Below the pieces are notes generated by a model, which had not been told where the DNA came from, ran no database searches, and saw nothing but the letters and a program-made list of their open reading frames with translations. This document shows positions 27,429 through 36,560 of a stretch of 64,000 bases of DNA, piece after piece; the first letter of the stretch is position 1, and each line of letters starts with the position of its first letter. Source of the DNA: Bacillaceae bacterium. Its GTDB lineage: Bacteria > Bacillota > Bacilli > JACDOE01. The DNA is taken from the NCBI GenBank assembly GCA_017656255.1, contig JACDOE010000005.1:96704-160703 (forward strand), written 5' to 3'. The translations under genes were made by a program, and so were the position numbers.

Positions 27429-28253
27429 TCACGTTTTCGGAAAAATTTTATCGATCGAAATTCGGATATCCCGTATTTCCAGATTCAAATGTTGATCAAT
27501 GGTATCAAACACGCGCTGTTGAATCTGTTCCGCCTGTTTGAGCAGGGAGGTCTCTTTTTCATGGATGATGCCGATATGCAGTTGGGCGTAGGGGGAAGAC
27601 CCGGTCTCCACTTTTATCTTTTGAAAACGGACGTACGGGGTCAGGTCGCGGCAGGCATAGAGTACAATTTTTTTCAAAGTGTTCTCATGAATCAAAATAC
27701 GGCCTCTGTGAAAGCGCGGCATCACGATGGTTCGCTCACCCACCGGATTGGCATCCCCATTTTTGCCCGTCAATATGTTTTCCACACTGTCCATCAGGCG
27801 ACGAAGCAGGTGCCTTTCAACCTGAATGCGGGGAATGGGAATCACATGTTTCCCTTCTGTTTCCCGACTGTACAGGGCGGCTTTAATGTCGCCGGTATCC
27901 CTGACGTCTGTGATGGAGATATATTCGGTAACGGATGGCAGTTCCAGCGATTCGGTGATCCGTCTGATCATCTTGCGTGACGTGCCGAGAATGAGCAGAC
28001 GGGTAATCTGATTTTCCCTGAGAGCTTTTTTGATTTCTTCAGCATGTTGCGGATCTATGAAAATGGCCCGTTTGACGGCCTGGATTCGCGTTTTCTCATA
28101 CTTGGCTGAAGAGCCGGCAATCTTCCGTCCATTATATATAAGTAGCCCGTCGTCGATGATTGCCGGAATCTCGTACTCATAGGCGACCTGAAGCGCAATT
28201 GAACTTTTTCCGGTACCACTCGGGCCATACAGGGCATACACATCCATATCCAT
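27429..28253 (-). CDS. P-loop ATPase with a possible Asp23-like C-terminal domain
   Basis: 274 residues, starting at ATG 28253 eight bases after AAAGGA. The N-terminus is a P-loop domain with Walker A GPSGTGKSS (about 8-16). After about residue 185 comes a second domain (GRILIHENTLKKIVLYACRDL...LHIGIIHEKETSLLKQAEQIQQRVFDTIDQHLNLEIRDIRISI) whose alternating pattern resembles Asp23/Gls24 alkaline-shock domains. It is 34 bases downstream of proC in the same direction, so it may be the last gene of the proline operon. Function unknown; the Asp23 link is tentative. Confidence 0.65.
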   Translation of the reverse strand: MDMDVYALYGPSGTGKSSIALQVAYEYEIPAIIDDGLLIYNGRKIAGSSAKYEKTRIQAVKRAIFIDPQHAEEIKKALRENQITRLLILGTSRKMIRRITESLELPSVTEYISITDVRDTGDIKAALYSRETEGKHVIPIPRIQVERHLLRRLMDSVENILTGKNGDANPVGERTIVMPRFHRGRILIHENTLKKIVLYACRDLTPYVRFQKIKVETGSSPYAQLHIGIIHEKETSLLKQAEQIQQRVFDTIDQHLNLEIRDIRISIDKIFPKT

Positions 28254-28287
28254 GTCATCGATCCTTTCTACTGCGTATGGCAATTGT

Positions 28288-29130
28288 TTATTTCAATTTT
28301 ACCTTTCCCTCAGCTAATTCACCCAGTTCCCGGGAACGTTCCGCTGCCCGACGGATTGCCGCGATGATCGCCTCCTGAAAACGGAAAGCATCCAGTGTTT
28401 CCAGTCCGGCCATGGTTGTGCCGCCGGGACTGGTTACTTTTTCCCGCAGCGTTGCCGGCTCTTCATCGGAGGACTGAAGCATATGAGCCGCTCCCAGCAG
28501 GGTTTGAACAGTCAGGGCTCTGGCCGTTTCAGGGGACAGTCCTTCTTTTTGTGCCGCTTCTTCCATCGCCTCTACCAGGTAGTAAATGTATGCCGGTCCA
28601 CTGCCGGACAACCCGGTAACAGTATCAAGGTCTTTTTCCTCGACCAGGCAGACCGAACCGATCGCTGCAAAGATTTTTTTCGCCTGTTCGATATGTTGGG
28701 AAGTGGCATACGCCCCTGCTGCCATCCCGGTGGCGGACATGCCGACCTGGGAAGAGGTGTTGGGCATGGACCGGATAATGGGAATGTTTCCGGACAAATG
28801 TTTTTGTATAAAATCGATGGAGATACCCGCCAGAACGGAGATAACCAGCTGGTCCGGGCGAACGAGATCCCCGATGTCGGACAGGGCATCCTTCACATCC
28901 TTCGGTTTCATGGCCAGGATGATCAGATCACAACTGTCGATAGCGTTGCGTTTATTTTTTTCCGTTTGGACCCCGTACCGGTTGTGAAGCATCTGGAGGC
29001 GCTCATCATCCGAACGGTTAGTCATCATAATCTGTTCCGGTTTGACTGTTTTCCGGCTGATCAAACCGGAGATAATGGCTTCCGCCATGGAACCGGCACC
29101 GACAAAACAGATTTTCTGGTTCTCTAACAT
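28288..29130 (-). CDS. proC: Pyrroline-5-carboxylate reductase
   Basis: 280 residues, starting at ATG 29130 eight bases after GGGAG. N-terminal NADPH fold with CFVGAGSMAEAI, then MPNTSSQVG, SGSGPAYIYYLVEAM and the C-terminal VTSPGGTTMAGLE signature. It reduces pyrroline-5-carboxylate to proline, the last step of proline synthesis. It lies 21 bases after proA in the T-box-controlled operon. Confidence 0.93.
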   Translation of the reverse strand: MLENQKICFVGAGSMAEAIISGLISRKTVKPEQIMMTNRSDDERLQMLHNRYGVQTEKNKRNAIDSCDLIILAMKPKDVKDALSDIGDLVRPDQLVISVLAGISIDFIQKHLSGNIPIIRSMPNTSSQVGMSATGMAAGAYATSQHIEQAKKIFAAIGSVCLVEEKDLDTVTGLSGSGPAYIYYLVEAMEEAAQKEGLSPETARALTVQTLLGAAHMLQSSDEEPATLREKVTSPGGTTMAGLETLDAFRFQEAIIAAIRRAAERSRELGELAEGKVKLK

Positions 29131-29151
29131 GTTATCCACTCCCGTCTCATT

Positions 29152-30396
29152 CTAACGCACCTGGCCGTTTCCGTTAATCACATATTTATAAGAAGTCAGC
29201 GCAGGCAGGCCCATTGGTCCTCTGGCATGCAGTTTCTGGGTGCTGATGCCGATCTCTGCGCCGAACCCGAATTCAAATCCGTCTGTAAAACGGGTTGACG
29301 CATTATGATAGACAGCGGCGGCATCCACCTGCTGCTGAAAGTAAGCCGCATTCCCCTGCGATTCCGTGACAATGGATTCCGAATGGTGTGTACCGTAGCG
29401 GTTGATATGTGCGACCGCTTCCTCGACATCATCAACCAGTTTCAGAGAAATGATTAAATCCAGGTATTCTGTACCCCAGTCTTCTTCCACAGCCGCTTTC
29501 AATCCGGGTATCAGCTGCCTGGCCCGTTCACACGCCCTGATCTCCACGCCGGCATTCTGCAATTTTTCAACAAGCCCGGACAGATGTTTCTCTGCCCAGT
29601 CACGCTGAACCAGCAGGGATTCGGCAGCGTTGCAGACGGCGGGACGATCGGTTTTGGCATTGTAGGCGATGTTAATAGCTTTCTCTGCATCGGCGGATTC
29701 ATCAATGTATATGTGGCAATTTCCCACCCCGGTTTCGAGGACCGGGACAGAAGCATTTTGCACAACGGACTGGATCAGCCCTGCACCCCCACGCGGAATC
29801 AGAACATCGAGATAGTCATTCAATTTTAACATTTTACCGGCTGTCTCTCGGCTGGTGTCTTCCACCAGCTGGACGGCGGTTTCCGGTAAAGGCGTTTCCC
29901 GCAGGGCCTCATGGATAACCCGTACAATGGCCCGGTTGGATTGAATCGCGGATGAGCTGCCCCTCAACAGGACGGCATTTCCTGTTTTTAAACAGAGGCT
30001 GGTGGCATCCACGGTTACATTGGGGCGAGCTTCGTAAATCATGCCGATGACACCCAGCGGGACACGAACTTTCTTGATGTTCAGGCCGTTGGGACGTTCC
30101 CATTCTTCCAGCACTTCGCCTACCGGATCCGGAAGTTCCACTACCTGCCGGATGCCTTCTGCCATATCCTCAATTCTTTTTTCAGTCAGGGTCAGCCGGT
30201 CGATGAGCGCATCGGATTCGCCTCTTTCACGGGCGGCGGCGACATCTTTTTCATTTTCCTGCAAAATAAATTTCCGATTCTTTACAAGGGCATCAGCTAT
30301 GGTATAAAGCGCCTGGTTTTTGCTTTCTTCCGTTTGCGAAGCCAGTTCGCGGACACCGCTTTTTGCCAGTTCAGCTTTCTGGATCAAGTCAGACAT
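29152..30396 (-). CDS. proA: Glutamate-5-semialdehyde dehydrogenase (gamma-glutamyl phosphate reductase)
   Basis: 414 residues of the ALDH-like ProA family, with [42 protein letters not shown] and the catalytic cysteine in RPAVCNAAE. It reduces gamma-glutamyl phosphate to glutamate semialdehyde. Its start overlaps the end of proB by 8 bases, which implies translational coupling. Confidence 0.93.
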   Translation of the reverse strand: MSDLIQKAELAKSGVRELASQTEESKNQALYTIADALVKNRKFILQENEKDVAAARERGESDALIDRLTLTEKRIEDMAEGIRQVVELPDPVGEVLEEWERPNGLNIKKVRVPLGVIGMIYEARPNVTVDATSLCLKTGNAVLLRGSSSAIQSNRAIVRVIHEALRETPLPETAVQLVEDTSRETAGKMLKLNDYLDVLIPRGGAGLIQSVVQNASVPVLETGVGNCHIYIDESADAEKAINIAYNAKTDRPAVCNAAESLLVQRDWAEKHLSGLVEKLQNAGVEIRACERARQLIPGLKAAVEEDWGTEYLDLIISLKLVDDVEEAVAHINRYGTHHSESIVTESQGNAAYFQQQVDAAAVYHNASTRFTDGFEFGFGAEIGISTQKLHARGPMGLPALTSYKYVINGNGQVR

Positions 30397-31531
30397 GTAG
30401 ATTCATCCCCCTTTTTATTTCGTTTAAAGCGACCCAGTCATCCCGATGTATCACTTCTTCTTTGTCGGATTGCGATTTTTGTTTGGCCAGATAACCCGGC
30501 AGTCCTTTCACGGAGTCCAGCTGGATATGGCTGTAGTTAATCTGTCCTTTGCCGATCACATTGCCTCCCGGGCCGACCACCTTGACTACCTGGCCCGGTT
30601 TGAATGTACCGGTTACGCCGGTGACGCCGGCGGGCAACAGGCTTTTGCCGTCTTCGAGAATGGCCCTTGCCGCTCCTTCGTCAATCCGAATCTCACCGTG
30701 CGTCTCGGAATGAAAGGCGATCCACTGTTTGCGGGTTTTCACGGGAGAAGGTGTATCCTCGCCGAGATAGGTACCGTTTCCCCGTCCGTCCAGAATATGG
30801 AGCAGGTCCGGGTCTTCGTCACTTTTCCCGATGAACACCGGTACCCCGAGCATCAGGGCCGTCTTGGCCGCCATGATTTTCGATTTCATGCCGCCGGTCC
30901 CCACCTGCGAACCAGAATCGGTCGCCATTGCTTCAATGTCCGGTGTGATTTTATCGATATGGGGGATCCGGTGAGCGTCCGGATTGCGTCGCGGATCCGC
31001 ATCATAAATGCCGTCCGTGTCTGTAAAAATAATCAGATAATCGCTTTGCAACAGTCCGGCTACCAGAGCGGACAGCATGTCATTGTCGCCGAAGGTCAGC
31101 TCGTTGATCGACACGGTGTCATTCTCGTTAATAATCGGGACAACCCCTTTTTTCAATAGAAAAGAAAGGGTGTTGTAGGCGTTTCGGTAACGATCGCGAT
31201 CTGAAAAATCAGTCCGGGTCAATAGAACCTGAGCGGTGATCATCCCGAATTTTCCGAATGCTTCGGCGTAGGCCTGGATCAATAACCCCTGACCGACAGC
31301 GGCTGCCGCCTGTTTGCCTTCGAGTGTATCGGGACGATGGGGAAAACCGAGACTTCTGAATCCGGCTGCCACGGCTCCGGATGATACGAGAATGACCTCA
31401 TGCCCTTGCTGTTTTATAGCGGCCAGTGCCCGGACATAGTGTTGTAATCGGGTATGGGAGAGACCGCCCCGTTCATTTGTCAGGGAACTGCTGCCGATTT
31501 TAACGACGATTCGCTTTTTTTGAGTTGTCAT
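30389..31531 (-). CDS. proB: Glutamate 5-kinase
   Basis: 380 residues, starting at ATG 31531 behind AAAGGAGGGG. Further upstream the frame runs into the T-box leader and is not coding. Amino-acid kinase domain ([40 protein letters not shown]), then a C-terminal PUA domain (about 285-370). It makes gamma-glutamyl phosphate and is usually the proline-inhibited step. The T-box adds control by uncharged tRNA-Pro. Confidence 0.93.
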   Translation of the reverse strand: MTTQKKRIVVKIGSSSLTNERGGLSHTRLQHYVRALAAIKQQGHEVILVSSGAVAAGFRSLGFPHRPDTLEGKQAAAAVGQGLLIQAYAEAFGKFGMITAQVLLTRTDFSDRDRYRNAYNTLSFLLKKGVVPIINENDTVSINELTFGDNDMLSALVAGLLQSDYLIIFTDTDGIYDADPRRNPDAHRIPHIDKITPDIEAMATDSGSQVGTGGMKSKIMAAKTALMLGVPVFIGKSDEDPDLLHILDGRGNGTYLGEDTPSPVKTRKQWIAFHSETHGEIRIDEGAARAILEDGKSLLPAGVTGVTGTFKPGQVVKVVGPGGNVIGKGQINYSHIQLDSVKGLPGYLAKQKSQSDKEEVIHRDDWVALNEIKRGMNLHV

Positions 31532-31593
31532 GTTGCCCCCTCCTTTCACTGTCGATGTTGTGTATCGAGAGACGTCAGCAACCCCGTAACGAT

Positions 31594-31870
31594 GAAAAAA
31601 CCCTTTCATCCTGAAATAAAGGACGAAAGGGTTGACTTCCGCGGTACCACCTTTATAGATCTTTCCGAATTCCGGACTGGTAAAGAAGGAAAGATCCGCT
31701 CGAGCCATGAATAACGGGCTGGCTCCCGTACAGGTTAGTCCCTGTCCGTTCCGGGGCGGGTTCAGAAAGCTATCGCGGCAGAGCCTTTCAGCCGGTGGGC
31801 TCTGCTCTCTGAAACGCTTAGTTCTCTCTTACTATTCCCCATCCTGACGTTTTAAGCGTACAGTTTTCGA
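31594..31870 (-). promoter_or_regulatory. T-box riboswitch leader of proBA(C)
   Basis: On the minus strand the leader carries the T-box bulge GGTGGTACCGCGG (about 31638-31650), followed by a terminator stem AACCCTTTCGTCC/GGATGAAAGGGTT and T-run (31594-31633). Stem I contains the AGAGAG element and, opposite, GAACCC; a CCC triplet at 31758-31760 fits a proline specifier. T-boxes read through when uncharged cognate tRNA binds, so proline starvation should turn on proBA. Confidence 0.92.
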
Positions 31871-31883
31871 TCATGTTTACATT

Positions 31884-31913
31884 ATTATGCACAATGATAA
31901 ATAAAAATGTCAA
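31884..31913 (-). promoter_or_regulatory. Promoter of the proBA leader
   Basis: On the minus strand TTGACA (31913-31908), 18 bases, then CATAAT (31889-31884). The start point would fall just upstream of T-box stem I. Confidence 0.75.
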
Positions 31914-32026
31914 GACAAAATCGATGGAATTCTCTGTCCTTTTTGATTTTCCTGAAAGTGCAAATGCATTACAATGAACATAGGGTAGAGGAAGACATTT
32001 ATTGCATAGAAGGAGTTATGAAAAAG

Positions 32027-32767
32027 ATGGAATCCAAACCACGTATTCTGGCCGTATTTGCCCATCCCGATGATGAGACCTATGCCTGTGGCGGCACACT
32101 GGCCAAATATGCCCGTCAGGGGGCCGAGATTACCCTGATCTGTGCCACCCGGGGAGAAGCAGGGCGGCGAATGGGACATCCCCCTTTTACAACGCGAAAA
32201 GAACTCCCGCGAGTAAGGGAGCAGGAACTGCGAAACGCCTGCAACATCCTCGGCATTGGTGATCTGCTGTTCCTGGATCTACCGGATAAGGGCGTGGAGC
32301 GCTATGAACCGGAACCGCTGACCAGACGTCTGGTACAGGCCATCAGACTCATCCGTCCGCAGATTATGATCACGTTCGGTGGTGCAGGCGGGTTTGCCTA
32401 TCATGCCGATCACAGGGCGATTCACCGCTGTGCAACAGCCGCTTTTCGCGCCGCCGGAGATCCGGAAGCCTATTCTGAAGCAGAAGTGGGAAAACCTCAT
32501 CGAGTACATCGGCTTTACTATCCGGTTCTCGCCCATGAGATATATAACCCTTCCCGGTTAGGAATTGGCTCCGACCGTATTACCCGGGTGGATATTTCAG
32601 AAACATGGGACATCAAGATTCAGGCGCTTCAGGCACACCTGACCCAATTTCAGCAGGATGAGTGGCTCTGGGATGAACAGACAGCGCGACAGCACATCGC
32701 ACAGGAAGAGGGATTTATCCAGGCCAGCGGAGAAGCACGTCCGAATGAAGTTGTATTAATCTTCTAA
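32027..32767 (+). CDS. PIG-L family deacetylase, possible BshB
   Basis: 246 residues from ATG 32027, 11 bases after AGGAG; ATG 32018 is the alternative but is only two bases from it. Zn-binding motifs AHPDDE (near the N-terminus) and HADHRA (about 125-130) define the PIG-L/LmbE family. Members deacetylate N-acetylglucosamine conjugates. In Bacillota the best-known are BshB enzymes of bacillithiol synthesis. That role is possible here but has no support from neighbours. Confidence 0.82.
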   Translation: MESKPRILAVFAHPDDETYACGGTLAKYARQGAEITLICATRGEAGRRMGHPPFTTRKELPRVREQELRNACNILGIGDLLFLDLPDKGVERYEPEPLTRRLVQAIRLIRPQIMITFGGAGGFAYHADHRAIHRCATAAFRAAGDPEAYSEAEVGKPHRVHRLYYPVLAHEIYNPSRLGIGSDRITRVDISETWDIKIQALQAHLTQFQQDEWLWDEQTARQHIAQEEGFIQASGEARPNEVVLIF

Positions 32768-32774
32768 ATAATCA

Positions 32775-32803
32775 TTGATGTTCTTCATTTTTTCTTTTAT
32801 CAT
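32775..32803 (+). promoter_or_regulatory. Promoter of the fadNAE operon
   Basis: TTGATG (32775-32780), 17 bases, TATCAT (32798-32803). Spacing is ideal for sigma-A. The FadR-like operator begins 16 bases after the -10 box. Confidence 0.65.
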
Positions 32804-32818
32804 AGAAGTAAGTGAAAA

Positions 32819-32836
32819 TGAATGAGTATTCATTCA
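32819..32836. promoter_or_regulatory. FadR-type operator
   Basis: TGAATGAGTATTCATTCA has perfect 7-bp arms (TGAATGA/TCATTCA) and matches the operator of the Bacillus TetR-type fatty-acid regulator FadR as I recall it. Placed just after the fad promoter, it should repress transcription until long-chain acyl-CoA releases the repressor. Confidence 0.88.
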
Positions 32837-32898
32837 AGTCATTTGGATCTACTATTTGTCCAGAAATGCTCATAGATTGAGAAAAAGGAGGTAATGTC

Positions 32899-35298
32899 AT
32901 GGAAAGAAGCATTAAAAAGGCAGTCGTACTGGGTTCCGGTGTGATGGGAGCCGGGATCGCTGCACATCTGGCAAATGTAGGAGTACCTGTCACCATGCTG
33001 GATATCGTACCGAAAGAATTAACGGAAGAAGAAAAAAAGAAAGGTTTAACGCTTGAAAGTCCCGAGGTCCGCAATCGGATTGCGGCTAACGGAAAAGCCA
33101 GACTTTTAAAGGAAAAACCGGCCCCTCTCTATGAAAAAAGCAATCTGAACCTGATTTCTGTCGGAAACTTTGAAGATGATCGGGACAAACTGGGGGATGC
33201 CGACTGGATCATAGAAGTGGTCGTCGAAAATCTGGATATCAAGAAGAAAGTATTTGAGATGGTCGATGAGCATCGGAAGCCGGGGACCATCGTCAGTTCC
33301 AATACATCCGGCGTTTCCATCAATGCCATGGCAGAAGGACGTTCTGAAGATTTCAGGAAGCATTTTCTCGGCACGCACTTCTTTAACCCGCCTCGTTATC
33401 TCAAACTGCTTGAAATTATACCATCTGATGATACCCTGCCGGAGATTACGCAATTTATGCTGGAGTTTGGGGAGAAGAAACTGGGGAAAGGAACAGTTCT
33501 CTGTAAAGACACGCCCAATTTCATTGCCAATCGGATCGGAATCTACGGCCTGCAGGTGACCGTTCAGGAAATGATGCGCCTGGGTCTCCGCGTGGATGAA
33601 GTGGATTCGGCAACCGGACCGGCAATCGGTCGGCCGAAAAGTGCCACGTTCCGCACCCTGGATGTGGTGGGACTGGACACCTATGTTCATGTCGCCAACA
33701 ATGTGCGTGAACAGGTGAATGACCCGGAAGAGAAAGCGGTTTTTGAAATTCCGGCATTCATCGAAAAAATGGTGGAAAACAAATGGCTCGGAAGCAAGAC
33801 CGGCCAGGGATTTTATAAAAAAGAAAAAACACCGGAAGGCAAACAGATTCTCACACTGGATTACAATACGCTGGAATACGTGCCACGCAAGAAGTTGAAA
33901 GCGCCTTCGCTTGAAGCGGCCAAATCGGCAAAAGGATGGGACAAGAAACTGCAGTCCATCGTCTATGCCAAAGATAAAGCCGGCGAGTTGACCTGGAACA
34001 TCATGAAAAAGGTCCTGCTTTATTCGGCGGCCAAAATCCCGGAAATTGCCGATGATATTGTATCCGTCGATAATGCCATGAAGTGGGGATTCGGCTGGGA
34101 ACTGGGCCCCTTTGAAATCTGGGATGCCATCGGCGTGGAAAAATCGGTGGCCCGCATGAAAGAAGAGGGAGAGAAGATTCCGCCGCTGGTAGAAGAACTG
34201 CTGGCTTCGGGCAAGAAAACATTTTACCAGAAAGAAGAGGGTGCCCGCCGTTTCTTTGTGGGCGGCGCGTATAAAGACCTTGAAGAAAAACCGGAGATCA
34301 TCGATCTGGCACGGTTGAAGGAACAGAATCGTGTCATCAAGAAAAACAGTGGAGCCAGCCTGATTGACATCGGCGATGATGTGGCGCTGCTGGAATTCCA
34401 TTCCCCCAATAATGCCATCGGGGTCGATATCCTGCAAATGCTGGATTATGCCGTTGATGAAGTCGATCAAAATTATCGGGGACTGGTCATCGGCAATCAG
34501 GGGAAAAACTTTTGTGTTGGTGCCAATATTATGTTCATGCTCATGGAAGCCCAGGATGAAAATTGGTTTGAGATCGAAATGGTCGCCAAAAAGTTCCAGG
34601 GCATCATGAGTAAGGTGAAATACAGCCGGAAACCGGTGGTGGCCGCTCCGTTCGCCATGACCCTCGGAGGAGGCGTAGAAGTCTGTTTCCCGGCCGATCG
34701 GGTACAGACTGCGGCGGAAACCTATATGGGACTGGTGGAAGTCGGTGTTGGCCTGATTCCGGGAGGCGGCGGCACCAAGGAAATGTTGCTCCGCCATCTG
34801 GAGGGTGTGCCGCAGGGGACGGATGTTGACCTGCAGCCGTTTGTGGCGAAAGCCTTCGAAACAATCGCCATGGCGAAAGTATCCACCAGTGGACCGGAGG
34901 CGAAGAAATACAACTATCTGCGTGACCATGACCGTATCAGCATTAATCAGGATTATCTGCTGTATGATGCCAAACAGCAGGTGCTCTCGCTTGCAGACAA
35001 CAATTATAGACCGCAGCAGCCGAAAAACGTGAAGGTGATTGGTGAAACCGGGCGTGCTGCCCTGAAACTGGCCGCCCAGACCATGTACTGGGGTGGACAG
35101 ATCAGTGAACATGATCTGAAGATCGCGGATAAACTGGCCTTTGTTCTATCCGGCGGAAATGTGCCGGCCGGAACAGAAGTCTCGGAACAGTATCTGCTGG
35201 ACCTTGAACGGGAAGCCTTCCTGAGTCTGCTTGGCGAGCCCAAAACACAGCAGCGTATGCAACATATGATTGCCAAAGGAAAACCACTTCGCAATTAA
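32899..35298 (+). CDS. fadN: 3-hydroxyacyl-CoA dehydrogenase / enoyl-CoA hydratase
   Basis: 799 residues after AAAAAGGAGG. The NAD-binding 3-hydroxyacyl-CoA dehydrogenase domain is first (LGSGVMGAGIAAHLANVG, about 11-28), then its C-terminal helical domains (to about 430), then a crotonase-fold hydratase region (about 485-680; HSPNNAIGV, ALGGGVEVCF-like segment, PGGGGTKEM). This order is the FadN type of Bacillus, the reverse of E. coli FadB. It carries out hydration and oxidation in fatty-acid beta-oxidation. First gene of the operon fadN-fadA-fadE. Confidence 0.95.
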   Translation: MERSIKKAVVLGSGVMGAGIAAHLANVGVPVTMLDIVPKELTEEEKKKGLTLESPEVRNRIAANGKARLLKEKPAPLYEKSNLNLISVGNFEDDRDKLGDADWIIEVVVENLDIKKKVFEMVDEHRKPGTIVSSNTSGVSINAMAEGRSEDFRKHFLGTHFFNPPRYLKLLEIIPSDDTLPEITQFMLEFGEKKLGKGTVLCKDTPNFIANRIGIYGLQVTVQEMMRLGLRVDEVDSATGPAIGRPKSATFRTLDVVGLDTYVHVANNVREQVNDPEEKAVFEIPAFIEKMVENKWLGSKTGQGFYKKEKTPEGKQILTLDYNTLEYVPRKKLKAPSLEAAKSAKGWDKKLQSIVYAKDKAGELTWNIMKKVLLYSAAKIPEIADDIVSVDNAMKWGFGWELGPFEIWDAIGVEKSVARMKEEGEKIPPLVEELLASGKKTFYQKEEGARRFFVGGAYKDLEEKPEIIDLARLKEQNRVIKKNSGASLIDIGDDVALLEFHSPNNAIGVDILQMLDYAVDEVDQNYRGLVIGNQGKNFCVGANIMFMLMEAQDENWFEIEMVAKKFQGIMSKVKYSRKPVVAAPFAMTLGGGVEVCFPADRVQTAAETYMGLVEVGVGLIPGGGGTKEMLLRHLEGVPQGTDVDLQPFVAKAFETIAMAKVSTSGPEAKKYNYLRDHDRISINQDYLLYDAKQQVLSLADNNYRPQQPKNVKVIGETGRAALKLAAQTMYWGGQISEHDLKIADKLAFVLSGGNVPAGTEVSEQYLLDLEREAFLSLLGEPKTQQRMQHMIAKGKPLRN

Positions 35299-35352
35299 CA
35301 CAATGAGACCTGTAAACCGTTTGGAAAAGAGAAAGTCAGAGGAGGGAGATTT

Positions 35353-36531
35353 ATGCGGGAAGCAGTGATTGTTGCAGCGGCTCGAACAGCCGTGGGGAAA
35401 GCCAAAAAAGGCTCACTCCGCCATGTTCATCCCGGTGATATGGGAGCCGCTGTCATTAAGGATTTGTTAAAAAGAGTACCGCAGCTCGATCCTGCGGAAA
35501 TCGAAGATGTGATCATCGGAAATGCCGTACCGGAAGCGGAGCAGGGGATGAATCTGGGACGTATTGTAGCCATGCGGGCAGGCCTGCCCACCAATGTACC
35601 GGGGATTACCGTCAACCGATTTTGCTCCTCGGGTCTACAGACCATTGCGGATGCTGCACAGAAAATTATGTGCGGATTTGCCGATGTGGTCATTGCCGGT
35701 GGCGTGGAAAGCATGAGCCTCGTTCCCATGGTCGGCCATAAGGTGGCTCCCAATCCGTATTTGATGGAAAATATGCCGGAGATCTACATGAGTATGGGGT
35801 TAACGGCTGAAGAAGTCGCCAGACGATTCAATGTCACCCGGGAAGACCAGGATCACTTTGCAGTGAGAAGCCACCAGCGGGCGGCATCGGCAATCAAGGA
35901 AGGAAAGTTTAAGGACGAGATTGTGCCGATTACCGTACAGGACAAAGAAATCGGTCCGGACGGCAAAGTGAAGGTGACGGAAAAGGTATTTGATACCGAT
36001 GAAGGTGTTCGTCCCAATACCAGCATGGAAACCCTCGCCAAACTGAGACCGGTGTTCCATGTCAAAGGAACGGTCACGGCCGGAAACTCATCCCAGACCA
36101 GTGACGGCGCGGCAGCGGTCATTGTCATGTCCGGTGAAAAAGCGGCACAGCTGGGTCTCAAGCCACTTGCCAAATTCCGTTCCTTTACCGTGGCCGGTGT
36201 GGATCCGGATATCATGGGTGTCGGTCCGGTTGAAGCCATTCCAAAAGCGCTGAAACTGGCCGGTATCAAGCAGGAAGACGTGGACCTGGTTGAATTGAAT
36301 GAAGCGTTCGCCTCCCAGTCTGTCCAGATCATTCGCAAGCTGGAACTGGATGAAGATAAAGTCAACGTCAACGGCGGTGCGATAGCACTGGGACATCCAT
36401 TGGGATGTACCGGTGCCAAATTGACCACCTCACTGATTTATGAAATGAAGCGCCGTGGTGGTAAATACGGTGTAGTGACGATGTGTATCGGCGGCGGTAT
36501 GGGTGCAGCCGGTGTGTTCGAAATTCTTTAA
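35353..36531 (+). CDS. fadA: Acetyl-CoA C-acyltransferase (thiolase)
   Basis: 392 residues. Thiolase signatures: acylated cysteine in [10 protein letters not shown] (about residue 93), [21 protein letters not shown] with the catalytic His, and the second Cys in TMCIGGGMG. It cleaves 3-ketoacyl-CoA to acetyl-CoA plus shortened acyl-CoA. GGAGGGA precedes the start, 54 bases after fadN. Confidence 0.95.
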   Translation: MREAVIVAAARTAVGKAKKGSLRHVHPGDMGAAVIKDLLKRVPQLDPAEIEDVIIGNAVPEAEQGMNLGRIVAMRAGLPTNVPGITVNRFCSSGLQTIADAAQKIMCGFADVVIAGGVESMSLVPMVGHKVAPNPYLMENMPEIYMSMGLTAEEVARRFNVTREDQDHFAVRSHQRAASAIKEGKFKDEIVPITVQDKEIGPDGKVKVTEKVFDTDEGVRPNTSMETLAKLRPVFHVKGTVTAGNSSQTSDGAAAVIVMSGEKAAQLGLKPLAKFRSFTVAGVDPDIMGVGPVEAIPKALKLAGIKQEDVDLVELNEAFASQSVQIIRKLELDEDKVNVNGGAIALGHPLGCTGAKLTTSLIYEMKRRGGKYGVVTMCIGGGMGAAGVFEIL

Positions 36532-36560
36532 AAATTATGAGGAGAACAGGAGGGTTTAAC

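Noticed and set aside
33106..35112. A 668-codon open frame on the minus strand across fadN
   Set aside because: It is antisense to a fully recognisable FadN, has no ribosome site and gives a composition unlike any known protein. It is a codon-bias shadow.
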